Under the pieces are notes generated by a model, which saw nothing but the letters and a program-made list of their open reading frames with translations, was not told the DNA's origin and made no database searches. A stretch of 64,000 bases of DNA from Oscillospiraceae bacterium (GTDB lineage Bacteria; Bacillota; Clostridia; Oscillospirales; Ruminococcaceae), in NCBI GenBank assembly GCA_017439985.1, contig JAFSIC010000029.1:1-64000 (forward strand). The letters are read 5' to 3'. The translations under genes and the position numbers were made by a program. This document shows, in pieces, positions 7,409 to 13,672 of this stretch. Every line of letters begins with the position of its first letter. The first letter of the stretch is position 1.

Positions 7409-8689
7409 ATGGCAGCACCTTTGGCGGACCGTCTGCGTCCGAGAACCCTGGACGATGTGGTTGGACAAAGCCATATTCTTGGAGAAAAGGGCATGATCCG
7501 CCGCATTATGGCCAGCGGAAAGATCCCCAATATGATTTTCTACGGTCCTCCCGGCACGGGAAAAACCACGGTTGCTGAAATCATGGCTCGTCAGGCAGGG
7601 AAGAAGCTGTTCCGTCTCAATGGTACGACCGCATCGACCTCCGATATCCGCGAGGTCATTTCCTCGCTGAACACCATCGACGGCATGAACGGCGTGGTGC
7701 TGTATCTGGACGAGATCCAGTACCTCAACAAAAAACAGCAGCAGACCTTGTTGGAATTTCTGGAGAACGGCTCCATCACCCTCATCGCATCCACCACAGA
7801 AAATCCTTATTTTTATGTGTACAACGCGATCCTCTCCCGAAGTACAGTCTTTGAATTTCGATCGGTCTCTCCGCAGGATGTGGAGAAAGCAATCCTGCGC
7901 GCAGTGAACATCCTTGGAGAAGAGTACGGCTGCAGCGTTACCATGGAGGAGGGCGTCAGCTCTGCGATAGCTCACAGCTGCGGCGGTGACGTGCGTAAAT
8001 CCCTCAACATGGTGGAGGTGCTTTTCCTTGCTGCCAAACGGGAGGGAGACCAACTGCATATTGCTCTCAGTGATGTGGAGGCTGTGTCGGAGAAGGGCTC
8101 TCTGCGCTACGACCGCGCCGACGATATGCACTACGATTTGCTGTCTGCCCTGCAGAAGTCGGTCCGCGGCTCCGATGAGAACGCCGCTCTGCACTATCTG
8201 GCTCGTCTGCTTGAAGCGGGAGATCTGCTGTCTCCGTGCCGTCGTTTGTTGGTCATGGCAAGCGAGGATGTGGGCCTGGCCTATCCGCAGTGTATTTCCA
8301 TTGTAAAATCCTGCATCGACAGTGCTCTGCAGCTGGGTCTGCCGGAAGCACGGCTTCCTTTGGCAGAGGCGGTCATCGTTATGTGTACTGCACCGAAATC
8401 CAACAGTGCCATCTGTGCTATCGATGCTGCCATTGCCGATGTGCGCCGCGGCGGAGACTTGTCCATTCCTTCCTATCTGCGGGACGGACACTATGAGGGC
8501 GCGCAGAAGATGGGTCATGCCATCGGCTATCAGTACCCGCACAACTACCCGAACCACTACTACCCGCAGACTTATCTGCCGGATTCTCTGGCAGGTGCTG
8601 TGTACTATCACTTCGGCGACAATAAAACCGAACAGGCCGCCGCAGCCTATCGTCAGAAGATTCTGGCGGAGGCGAAGAAAAGCAAATAA
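7409..8689 (+). CDS. rarA: Replication-associated recombination protein A (RarA/MgsA)
   Basis: An AAA+ ATPase of the RarA/WHIP/Mgs1 group that acts at stalled replication forks with SSB. Walker A is GPPGTGKT (46-53), Walker B is VVLYLDEIQYLNK, and the arginine-finger region is NAILSRSTVFEF. The C-terminal part carries the family's tetramerisation segment (ASEDVGLAYPQ, then YPHNYPNHYYPQTYLP). The frame opens at TTG 7394, but GGAG (7396-7399) lies inside it and 9 nt before ATG 7409. That start gives MAAPLADRLRPRTLDDVVGQ and 426 residues, the usual length. It is transcribed alone, with promoter at 7348-7376 and terminator at 8698-8722. Confidence 0.96.
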   Translation: MAAPLADRLRPRTLDDVVGQSHILGEKGMIRRIMASGKIPNMIFYGPPGTGKTTVAEIMARQAGKKLFRLNGTTASTSDIREVISSLNTIDGMNGVVLYLDEIQYLNKKQQQTLLEFLENGSITLIASTTENPYFYVYNAILSRSTVFEFRSVSPQDVEKAILRAVNILGEEYGCSVTMEEGVSSAIAHSCGGDVRKSLNMVEVLFLAAKREGDQLHIALSDVEAVSEKGSLRYDRADDMHYDLLSALQKSVRGSDENAALHYLARLLEAGDLLSPCRRLLVMASEDVGLAYPQCISIVKSCIDSALQLGLPEARLPLAEAVIVMCTAPKSNSAICAIDAAIADVRRGGDLSIPSYLRDGHYEGAQKMGHAIGYQYPHNYPNHYYPQTYLPDSLAGAVYYHFGDNKTEQAAAAYRQKILAEAKKSK

Positions 8690-8697
8690 AAGAAAAG

Positions 8698-8722
8698 TCC
8701 ACCCGATCAGGGTGGATTTTTT
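8698..8722 (+). terminator. Rho-independent terminator of rarA
   Basis: TCCACCC (8698-8704), loop GATCA, GGGTGGA (8710-8716), six T. Confidence 0.92.
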
Positions 8723-8744
8723 ATGGATGGAATGGAAAGCTAAC

Positions 8745-8772
8745 TTGACATTTATCTTAGTTGTGTTATACT
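8745..8772 (+). promoter_or_regulatory. Strong sigma-A promoter of the XRE/membrane-protein pair
   Basis: Consensus TTGACA (8745-8750), 16 nt, TATACT (8767-8772), with a TG extension at 8764-8765. Confidence 0.9.
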
Positions 8773-8776
8773 AAAG

Positions 8777-8796
8777 ATGGAAAGGAAACTTTCCAT
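8777..8796. promoter_or_regulatory. Perfect inverted repeat, probable XRE operator
   Basis: ATGGAAAG (8777-8784), GAAA, CTTTCCAT (8789-8796). It starts 4 bp after the -10 and covers the transcription start, where a repressor would block initiation. The first gene downstream is an XRE repressor, so autoregulation is the simple inference. Confidence 0.65.
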
Positions 8797-8828
8797 AATG
8801 TGAGAAGCTGACAGGAAGAGGGGACAAC

Positions 8829-9032
8829 ATGAAAAATCGTTTGGAGGAGCTGCGGAAGCAGCGAGGGATACGACAAGAGGAGTTGGCAGCTGTTTTGGAA
8901 GTTTCAAGACAAACCATTGGTTCGCTGGAAAATGGGCGCTACAATCCGTCTATTTTGTTGGCGTTCAAAATCGCCCGTTACTTTGGTATGAGCATTGAAG
9001 AGATTTTCATTTACGAGGAGGAAGAAGCATGA
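8829..9032 (+). CDS. XRE-family HTH regulator (67 aa)
   Basis: A minimal Cro/C1-type DNA-binding protein consisting only of the five-helix HTH domain. The recognition region is QEELAAVLEVSRQTIGSLEN, followed by PSILLAFKIARYFGMSIEEIF, the standard ending of small regulators of this type. Its stop overlaps the start of the following membrane-protein gene (ATGA). This arrangement is common for a small repressor paired with a DUF-type membrane protein. It is preceded by a consensus promoter and a perfect inverted repeat over the start site, suggesting that it represses its own operon. What inactivates it is unknown; the membrane partner may sequester it, but that is a guess. Confidence 0.93.
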   Translation: MKNRLEELRKQRGIRQEELAAVLEVSRQTIGSLENGRYNPSILLAFKIARYFGMSIEEIFIYEEEEA

Positions 9033-9484
9033 AGAAACAGGAATTGTACGTATCTGTTACTTGGATCTTTATTGGGCTTTTGGTACTGTCCATGGCGATT
9101 TACGGCAGTGTTCATGCGTGGAAGGCAGACAGTTTACTCTGGGGATTCACCGGTGCGACTCTTGGCCAGGGTTTGATGAGACTGCAGCGTTATTTCCATT
9201 GGAGCAAGCCGGAAAACCGAGAGGAATATGCTCGCCGTCAGAAAGCGGAGCATATCGCTCAGCACGATGAACGCAATGTGATGCTCCGCGATAAAAGTGG
9301 ACGCCTTGCCTATGTTTACTCACTGATGCTTCACTGGATATTGTTTGTGCTCTCCAGTGTCTGCTATGTGATGGACTGGTTTGAGCCTTATGCGCGTTTT
9401 GCTATGGTATCGCTGTCCATCCTACTTTTGGTGGAATACGGACTGGGTATTTGGACATGGCATCAAGTCGGAAAGAAAGCATAA
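9029..9484 (+). CDS. Integral membrane protein paired with the XRE regulator (151 aa)
   Basis: Four hydrophobic segments are visible: about residues 8-26, 32-48, 96-113 and 122-142. A charged cytoplasmic-looking loop separates pairs two and three (RREKAEHIAQHDERN-like, rich in His, Glu and Arg). The pattern resembles the DUF2178/DUF6773-type proteins that follow small XRE regulators in Firmicutes, but I cannot fix the exact family. Translation is coupled to the regulator by a 4-nt overlap. A bidirectional terminator follows the stop at once. Confidence 0.85.
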   Translation: MKKQELYVSVTWIFIGLLVLSMAIYGSVHAWKADSLLWGFTGATLGQGLMRLQRYFHWSKPENREEYARRQKAEHIAQHDERNVMLRDKSGRLAYVYSLMLHWILFVLSSVCYVMDWFEPYARFAMVSLSILLLVEYGLGIWTWHQVGKKA

Positions 9485-9485
9485 G

Positions 9486-9516
9486 AAAAGCCGCCTCATC
9501 TGAGGCGGCTTGTTTT
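9486..9516. terminator. Bidirectional terminator
   Basis: AAGCCGCCTCA (9488-9498) pairs with TGAGGCGGCTT (9501-9511). T-rich tails exist on both strands, ending the membrane gene (plus) and the convergent Nudix gene (minus). Confidence 0.9.
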
Positions 9517-10003
9517 ATATACCAAAATATTTTCTCAGCGGATTCAGACTCATCAGGAAGAATAGCTCCGGATTGTTCTTTACTAAAGATTTTAACTCAG
9601 TTTCCTTCATCCAGTGAATATTACAGGTCTCATCCGTTTCTGTAAGCGGCTCTCCATCGGATTCGCAGAGAAATACCGATAGAATGATGGAATAAGTACC
9701 GCTGAGATTTTGATTGATGCAGAAAGGTTGAGCACATATCGTTGTATGTTCAAAAGAACTTGTGAAAGACGAATCCTCACCTTCGATCCGAGTGACAATG
9801 AGACCGGTTTCTTCCCGAACTTCCCGTCGTAAAGCGGAGTAAAGGTTCTCATATTCGCGCACTTTGCCTGCGGGGATCTCCAGCAGTCCGTTGGTGCCGC
9901 AGTCGTTGGCTTTATTTCTGGTTTGGATCAAGATATGCGGTTCGTTATTGATACTGCGCCGAATGATAGCGCCGACAGCCGGCGTGGCGAAGGTTTCTTT
10001 CAT
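9515..10003 (-). CDS. Nudix hydrolase
   Basis: The full Nudix box Gx5Ex7REUxEExGU is present: G46, E52, then REVREETGL at 60-68. The enzyme therefore should hydrolyse a nucleoside diphosphate linked to another group with Mg2+ bound by E61, E64 and E65. The box starts LLEIPAGK as in ADP-ribose pyrophosphatase-like members, but the substrate cannot be read from the sequence. AAAGGAG lies 8 nt before the ATG at 10003. It is a single-gene unit with promoter at 10025-10053. Confidence 0.93.
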   Translation of the reverse strand: MKETFATPAVGAIIRRSINNEPHILIQTRNKANDCGTNGLLEIPAGKVREYENLYSALRREVREETGLIVTRIEGEDSSFTSSFEHTTICAQPFCINQNLSGTYSIILSVFLCESDGEPLTETDETCNIHWMKETELKSLVKNNPELFFLMSLNPLRKYFGI

Positions 10004-10024
10004 TCAATCAACTCCTTTGCATCG

Positions 10025-10053
10025 ATTGTATCAAAGGAAAAAGGAAGAAACAA
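10025..10053 (-). promoter_or_regulatory. Sigma-A promoter of the Nudix gene
   Basis: On the minus strand TTGTTT (10053-10048), 17 nt, TACAAT (10030-10025), with a TG just before the -10. Confidence 0.75.
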
Positions 10054-10078
10054 GATTTCAAATTTTAATAAATTCTGA

Positions 10079-10107
10079 ATAAAAAAGCCTCCCTGTTGAG
10101 GGAGGCT
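10079..10107 (-). terminator. Rho-independent terminator of thiT
   Basis: On the minus strand AGCCTCCCT, 4-nt loop, AGGGAGGCT (10107 to 10086), then TTTTTTA. Confidence 0.93.
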
Positions 10108-10114
10108 ATGAAAC

Positions 10115-10789
10115 TTATTTTGTTCCCACTTTCAGCATCTGCGGAGCGTATTTTGCCATCAGATAAGCTGCAGCGGATGTGATAATGATCTCCGGGATCA
10201 TGTAGCAGCCGTTGTAAATGACGGAGTACAGGAAGAACAGCAGGTTGCCGCTGAAGGTACCCATCATCATCTCACCAAAGGCTCCCACTTCACCAAAGAA
10301 CCAGCTTGCGAAGGTTCCGAAGAAGAGGAAACCGGAGAGAATGTGAACCACATAGCGCAGACAGCTTGCCAGAACAGCGCCTTTCAGCAGTTCTTTTGGG
10401 CCGTTTTCGCCCTTTTTGAAGCAACCGCCCAAGCCAAGAACAGCAAAGGCCAGTACATAGTCCAGCAGGATGATACCGACTACTGCTGCCCAGTATGGGA
10501 TCACAAAAATGCCGCTGGAGTAGATGCCGCTTTCCGCACCGAGAGCCACCATCGTGAATGTTCCGTCCACAGCGCCGAGAACTGTCTGCAGTGCTGCATA
10601 GATCAGAGCAGAAAAGCTGCCCCATTTCCAACCGTAACGATAGGAGAGCAGGATCATCGGCAGCATGCTGCACAGAGTGATGGAGCCGCCCCATGGCAGG
10701 TGGAAGATCTTGAGCATGGAAAGAATGACAGACAGTGCGATCATCAGGCCGCTTTCAACGATTCGACGGGTTTTGAGCGTAGAGTTCAT
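10115..10789 (-). CDS. thiT: Energy-coupled thiamine transporter ThiT
   Basis: ThiT is the substrate-binding S component of an ECF importer; it captures thiamine and works with a shared EcfA-EcfA'-EcfT module that is not in this window. The protein has 224 residues and about six membrane spans. The family N terminus (ESGLMIALSVILSMLKIF) and the loop LPWGGSITLCSMLPM, which forms part of the thiamine site, are both present. Near the end, YNGCYMIPEIIITSAAAYLM matches the usual last helix. A TPP riboswitch with a terminator precedes the gene, directly supporting thiamine as substrate. It is a single-gene unit. Confidence 0.96.
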   Translation of the reverse strand: MNSTLKTRRIVESGLMIALSVILSMLKIFHLPWGGSITLCSMLPMILLSYRYGWKWGSFSALIYAALQTVLGAVDGTFTMVALGAESGIYSSGIFVIPYWAAVVGIILLDYVLAFAVLGLGGCFKKGENGPKELLKGAVLASCLRYVVHILSGFLFFGTFASWFFGEVGAFGEMMMGTFSGNLLFFLYSVIYNGCYMIPEIIITSAAAYLMAKYAPQMLKVGTK

Positions 10790-10852
10790 AGAAAAACCTC
10801 CATAGAATTTTGTTGGAGCAGTTTTTCATCGATACTTCGCGCGCAGTACCAA

Positions 10853-10882
10853 AAGAAAAACGCTTGATGATAACACCAAGCG
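10853..10882 (-). terminator. Riboswitch-controlled terminator before thiT
   Basis: On the minus strand CGCTTGGTG, TTAT loop, CATCAAGCG (10882 to 10861), then TTTTTC. It lies between the TPP aptamer and thiT, the position of the expression platform. Its 5' arm belongs to a palindrome CAAGCGCTTG (10877-10886) that can pair elsewhere. Confidence 0.82.
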
Positions 10883-10920
10883 CTTGAAGTACGACAATAT
10901 ACCCATTACGGGCCTGTCTT

Positions 10921-11010
10921 ATGTTCCTACGCCGGCATTATCCGGATCAGGTCAAAGGGTTAAAAGCGTTGAGCCGCTTTCTCTCAGCCGGGACTACCCA
11001 GCACCCCATT
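10921..11010 (-). promoter_or_regulatory. TPP (THI-element) riboswitch
   Basis: On the minus strand the conserved order is GGGGTGC (11007-11001), CTGAGA (10986-10981 region), then ACCCTTTGACCTGATCCGG, TAATGCCGGCGTAGGAA. This matches the THI-box consensus including the pyrimidine- and pyrophosphate-sensing loops. Binding of thiamine pyrophosphate is expected to favour the downstream terminator (10861-10882) and switch thiT off. Confidence 0.96.
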
Positions 11011-11025
11011 TTCTTGAGCGCTTTC

Positions 11026-11054
11026 ATCATACTCGCTTTTTTCTGTCTTGTCAA
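11026..11054 (-). promoter_or_regulatory. Strong sigma-A promoter of the riboswitch-thiT transcript
   Basis: On the minus strand consensus TTGACA (11054-11049), 17 nt, TATGAT (11031-11026). A single TGTCGAA (11066-11060) lies 5 nt upstream of the -35; one such heptamer may be chance. Confidence 0.88.
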
Positions 11055-11151
11055 GCAGTTTCGACAAAGTTTATACGCTTTGTCTGGTAGCATATAATTG
11101 TAAAATATTTCCAAGTTAAACTTTTTGGACATTTTCTTCTGCTGCGGGATA

Positions 11152-11160
11152 TGGTATAAT
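11152..11160 (+). promoter_or_regulatory. Extended -10 promoter of the TIM-barrel gene
   Basis: TGG-TATAAT (11152-11160), 36 bp before the start codon. No good -35 is seen at 17 bp, as is common for extended -10 promoters. Confidence 0.65.
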
Positions 11161-11196
11161 CATGATGTATGATTTTACGATAAAGGAGCGAAGAAG

Positions 11197-12012
11197 ATGA
11201 AAGCAGGAATCTCTACCGCTTGCCTGTTTCCCTTGGATTTGGAGCAGTCCCTCCATCGTTTGGGAGAACGGGGCGTCCGCTTCAGCGAGTGCTTTTTCAA
11301 TACCCCCAGTGAGCTGAAGGCTCCGGCAGTCCGCCGGCTGAAAGAGGCGGCGGCATTCTATGGCATGGAGATCGCTTCCATTCACAGCTTCCACAGCGAG
11401 ATGGAGACCTTCTACTTTTTCACAAACTACAAGAATCGCCTGGAGGACGGTATTGAACAGTATCGCCGTTATTTTGAAGCGGCAGCCGAACTTGGAGCGA
11501 AGTATTTGATTTTCCACGGTGATTATCACTTTTCTCGCGAAGCGATGCTGACGGAGGAGCAGTCCTTCGAGAACATCCATACTTTGTGGTCTGTGGGCAA
11601 GGAGTACGGTGTGGAACTGCTTCACGAGAATGTATCCCGCTGCAAAGGCGGTCAGCCGGATTATCTCAGACGGCTGCACCATGCGATTCCGGAGATGGGT
11701 TTTGTGCTTGACTGCAAACAAGCTCTGCGTTCCGGTCATCGTCCGGAGGAGTTTGTGCAGACTTTAGGTAGCAGCATCCGCCACATTCATCTCAGTGACA
11801 GCTTGATGGTCAATGCTTCCATCGAAAAAGACTGCCTGCCGCCGGGCAAAGGCAACTATGATTTTGAGCGGCTGTTTCGTCTGCTGAAAGAACAGGGTGC
11901 CGACCCATCTATGATGATCGAACTGTATTCCGATAGCTTTGAAACCATGGAGGAATTGGTTGAATCCTGTGATTTTATACAACGAAAGCTGGATATTGTG
12001 AATAACTATTGA
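11197..12012 (+). CDS. Sugar phosphate isomerase/epimerase-like TIM-barrel protein
   Basis: A 271-residue protein of the xylose-isomerase-like (AP endonuclease 2) superfamily. Likely metal-site residues lie at strand ends in the usual order: H in SIHSFHSE, H in LIFHGDYH, E in LLHENVSR, D in VLDCKQA, H in IRHIHLSDS, and E in MMIELYS. The loop DCLPPGKGNYDFE matches the common D/H-x-PPGxGxxD motif of this superfamily. The substrate cannot be assigned. AAGGAG (11183-11188) lies 8 nt before the ATG. The unit is monocistronic; a weak hairpin (AAAGCA..TGCTTT, 12034-12051) follows. Confidence 0.88.
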   Translation: MKAGISTACLFPLDLEQSLHRLGERGVRFSECFFNTPSELKAPAVRRLKEAAAFYGMEIASIHSFHSEMETFYFFTNYKNRLEDGIEQYRRYFEAAAELGAKYLIFHGDYHFSREAMLTEEQSFENIHTLWSVGKEYGVELLHENVSRCKGGQPDYLRRLHHAIPEMGFVLDCKQALRSGHRPEEFVQTLGSSIRHIHLSDSLMVNASIEKDCLPPGKGNYDFERLFRLLKEQGADPSMMIELYSDSFETMEELVESCDFIQRKLDIVNNY

Positions 12013-12059
12013 TATAGCTTCCAAAAATGTTGAAAAGCATTCGATTGCTTTCGGAAGCT

Positions 12060-12096
12060 TTCGACAGGATTCGACAAAGCTCGACAAACTTCGACA
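12060..12096. repeat. Four decamer-phased Spo0A-like boxes
   Basis: TTCGACA occurs at 12060-12066, 12070-12076 and 12090-12096, with CTCGACA at 12080-12086, so the period is exactly 10 bp. TTCGACA is the reverse complement of the Spo0A box TGTCGAA. Two weaker copies in the same register (TTCGATT at 12040, TTCGGAA at 12050) extend the array upstream. It lies in the 258-bp gap between the TIM-barrel gene and the DUF6514 gene. Confidence 0.6.
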
Positions 12097-12221
12097 GAGC
12101 CTTCCGTAAAAATGCACAAGTCACAGGAATGGTTTTCGTTGTCCTCGGCAGTCCGTCAGAAAAGTTTACACTTGGTGGAAAGATACAGGGCGTTTTGACG
12201 GCAGTTTTTCTGAAATTGCTG

Positions 12222-12230
12222 TGCTATAAT
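12222..12230 (+). promoter_or_regulatory. Extended -10 promoter of the DUF6514 gene
   Basis: TGC-TATAAT (12222-12230), 40 bp before the GTG start. TTGACG (12195-12200) is 24 bp away, too far to act as a normal -35. The Spo0A-like array ends 126 bp upstream. Confidence 0.62.
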
Positions 12231-12270
12231 AGCTACAGGACGTCTGATTATTTTGACGGAGGTGTGCGTT

Positions 12271-12501
12271 GTGCTGCAAACACAAAAAGCAGAATATGTG
12301 ATGATTCAAACAGAGCGGGAACTGGACGGACAGAAATATCGTTGTTACGGAATCAAAATGATCTATGCAGGTGCAGAAGTCACCGTAGAGGACCTGTCTC
12401 TGCAGTATCGGGAAGTGGAGGAACTTGTGCGGCTCTGCAATGAAAAGGAGCTGTCTCCCCTGCATTTTCAGGACATTCTGGAGGATTTTCTGGCTCGCTG
12501 A
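12271..12501 (+). CDS. DUF6514-family protein (76 aa)
   Basis: A small soluble protein that I assign to DUF6514 from the pattern YRCYGIKM, then an EDLS segment, then LVRLCNEKELSPLHFQDILEDFL, which is typical of short proteins in Oscillospiraceae. Its function is unknown. The frame is open from a TTG at 12253, but GGAGG (12258-12262) lies 8 nt before GTG 12271, which is chosen. Its last 34 bp overlap tail-to-tail with the DUF4363 gene. The Spo0A-like boxes upstream suggest control at the entry to sporulation, but that is inferred from position only. Confidence 0.82.
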   Translation: MLQTQKAEYVMIQTERELDGQKYRCYGIKMIYAGAEVTVEDLSLQYREVEELVRLCNEKELSPLHFQDILEDFLAR

Positions 12502-12884
12502 TGCAATAGAAGATTGTTGAGAGACGGGATCTCACTTTCCCAAAGCTCATCCATGCGGTAGTGCAGTTCCTGCGTAACAGCAGCAAATTCTGCTTCGTCG
12601 CCATGTTCAGCTAAGGCAGGCAATCGAACGGCGCAGCTGCCGATGGCTTCCAGCGGATCCTGGCGAACAAAGGGCAGTAACTTTCCCTCATAGGAAAGCC
12701 AAAGCTCCAGAAATTCTTCAGAGGCAGCGGTTCCTGCCGGGAGGTTTCCTTCATCTGCGGCCTGTTCCATGCGGCGGAGCAGGGGAGCAGCTTTGCTGCG
12801 AAGCGCAGAAAACTGCCAGAGAGACCAGCTTGCTGAGCCAAGAATCGTGCAGACGATCAGGATGGCAATGAGAAGACGTTTCAT
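12468..12884 (-). CDS. DUF4363-family membrane-anchored protein
   Basis: A 138-residue protein with one N-terminal hydrophobic helix (about 4-24) and a helical, acidic outer part. The pattern (SWSLWQFSALRSKAAPLLRRM, later EFLELWLSYEGKLLPFVR) matches DUF4363, usually encoded directly after a DUF421 gene in spore-forming Clostridia. Here the start overlaps the DUF421 stop by 4 nt (ATGA), so they are coupled. No biochemical role is known to me. The 3' end overlaps the convergent DUF6514 gene by 34 bp. Confidence 0.86.
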   Translation of the reverse strand: MKRLLIAILIVCTILGSASWSLWQFSALRSKAAPLLRRMEQAADEGNLPAGTAASEEFLELWLSYEGKLLPFVRQDPLEAIGSCAVRLPALAEHGDEAEFAAVTQELHYRMDELWESEIPSLNNLLLHQRARKSSRMS

Positions 12885-13567
12885 GCTTGTTTACCGTCCT
12901 TTTCTTTCTCTACAATATAAACAGTTTGGTCGGGTGTGCAGGTCATCAAAAAGATGTCCTGTAACTCCCGGCCTTGTTTTTTTGCCAGTTTTCGTACTGT
13001 TTCTTCCCCGATGCCGCAGTAGTCCAAGCCCTGTGGAAGCAGCTGTCCGTCACTGACCACCACAGCGGGAATGTTCAAAGCCGGAGGTGTTTTTCCGAGG
13101 TCGGAGGCTGTCAGAGGAAGGGTTTCGGCTTTCTTGCAGACAGAGAGCTGTCCGGTTGTTTCCACCACAGCCATCTCCACCTGCTGAACGTCAAAAATGG
13201 AATTGACCCGCAGCTGCTCCATCAGATCATCCACGGAATAACGCAGATTTTCCAGCTCCTGCTGGTCGATTTTCCCTTGACGAATGATGATTCGCGGTGT
13301 TCCGCTGAGAATGGTGCGGAAGCGGCGGTTTTTCATGCCCAGATAGGACAGGATGACCTCAAAGCACATCAGTGTCAGGATGGGCACCGCTCCGGACAGC
13401 AGGGGAACATTGGTGTTTTCAATGGGAAGGGTTGCGATATTGGAAATAAGAATGGTCGTGACCAGCTCCGAGGGCTGCAGTTCACCCAGCTGCCGTTTGC
13501 CCATGATACGCATTCCCAGCACGACCAGAGCATACAGGATTAGAGTACGCAGAAAAACCACCAGCAT
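12881..13567 (-). CDS. DUF421 (YetF-like) membrane protein
   Basis: A 228-residue DUF421 protein. The N-terminal third has three hydrophobic helices with the family motif GMRIMGKRQLGELQPSELV. The cytoplasmic part contains PRIIIRQGKIDQQELENLRYS and the hallmark FDVQQVEMAVVE segment, followed by a second alpha/beta subdomain. In Bacillus, YetF-like proteins sit in the membrane and several paralogues affect spores, but the molecular role is not settled. It is co-transcribed with DUF4363 and divergent from the germination operon, so a link to sporulation is plausible by context. AAGGAG lies about 8 nt before the ATG. Confidence 0.93.
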   Translation of the reverse strand: MLVVFLRTLILYALVVLGMRIMGKRQLGELQPSELVTTILISNIATLPIENTNVPLLSGAVPILTLMCFEVILSYLGMKNRRFRTILSGTPRIIIRQGKIDQQELENLRYSVDDLMEQLRVNSIFDVQQVEMAVVETTGQLSVCKKAETLPLTASDLGKTPPALNIPAVVVSDGQLLPQGLDYCGIGEETVRKLAKKQGRELQDIFLMTCTPDQTVYIVEKEKDGKQA

Positions 13568-13614
13568 GATATCACTCCTTGCAAGTTCTGTTCATAGTCT
13601 ATCCCATCTTTTCG

Positions 13615-13644
13615 GGAATATCCCATGAAAATCTGTCCAAACTA
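13615..13644 (+). promoter_or_regulatory. Possible sigma-G (forespore) promoter of the ger operon
   Basis: GGAATA (13615-13620), 17 nt, CAAACTA (13638-13644), compared with the Bacillus sigma-G consensus TGAATA-17/18-CATACTA (5/6 and 6/7 matches). It is 29 bp before the start codon. No good sigma-A promoter is seen. Ger operons are forespore-expressed in Bacillus, which fits. Confidence 0.5.
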
Positions 13645-13672
13645 TGAGCAGCATACATGAAGGAGGCTGTTT

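Noticed and set aside
11060..11066. Single TGTCGAA upstream of the thiT promoter as a Spo0A site
   Set aside because: One 7-mer is expected several times by chance in a window of this size, and there is no second phased copy.
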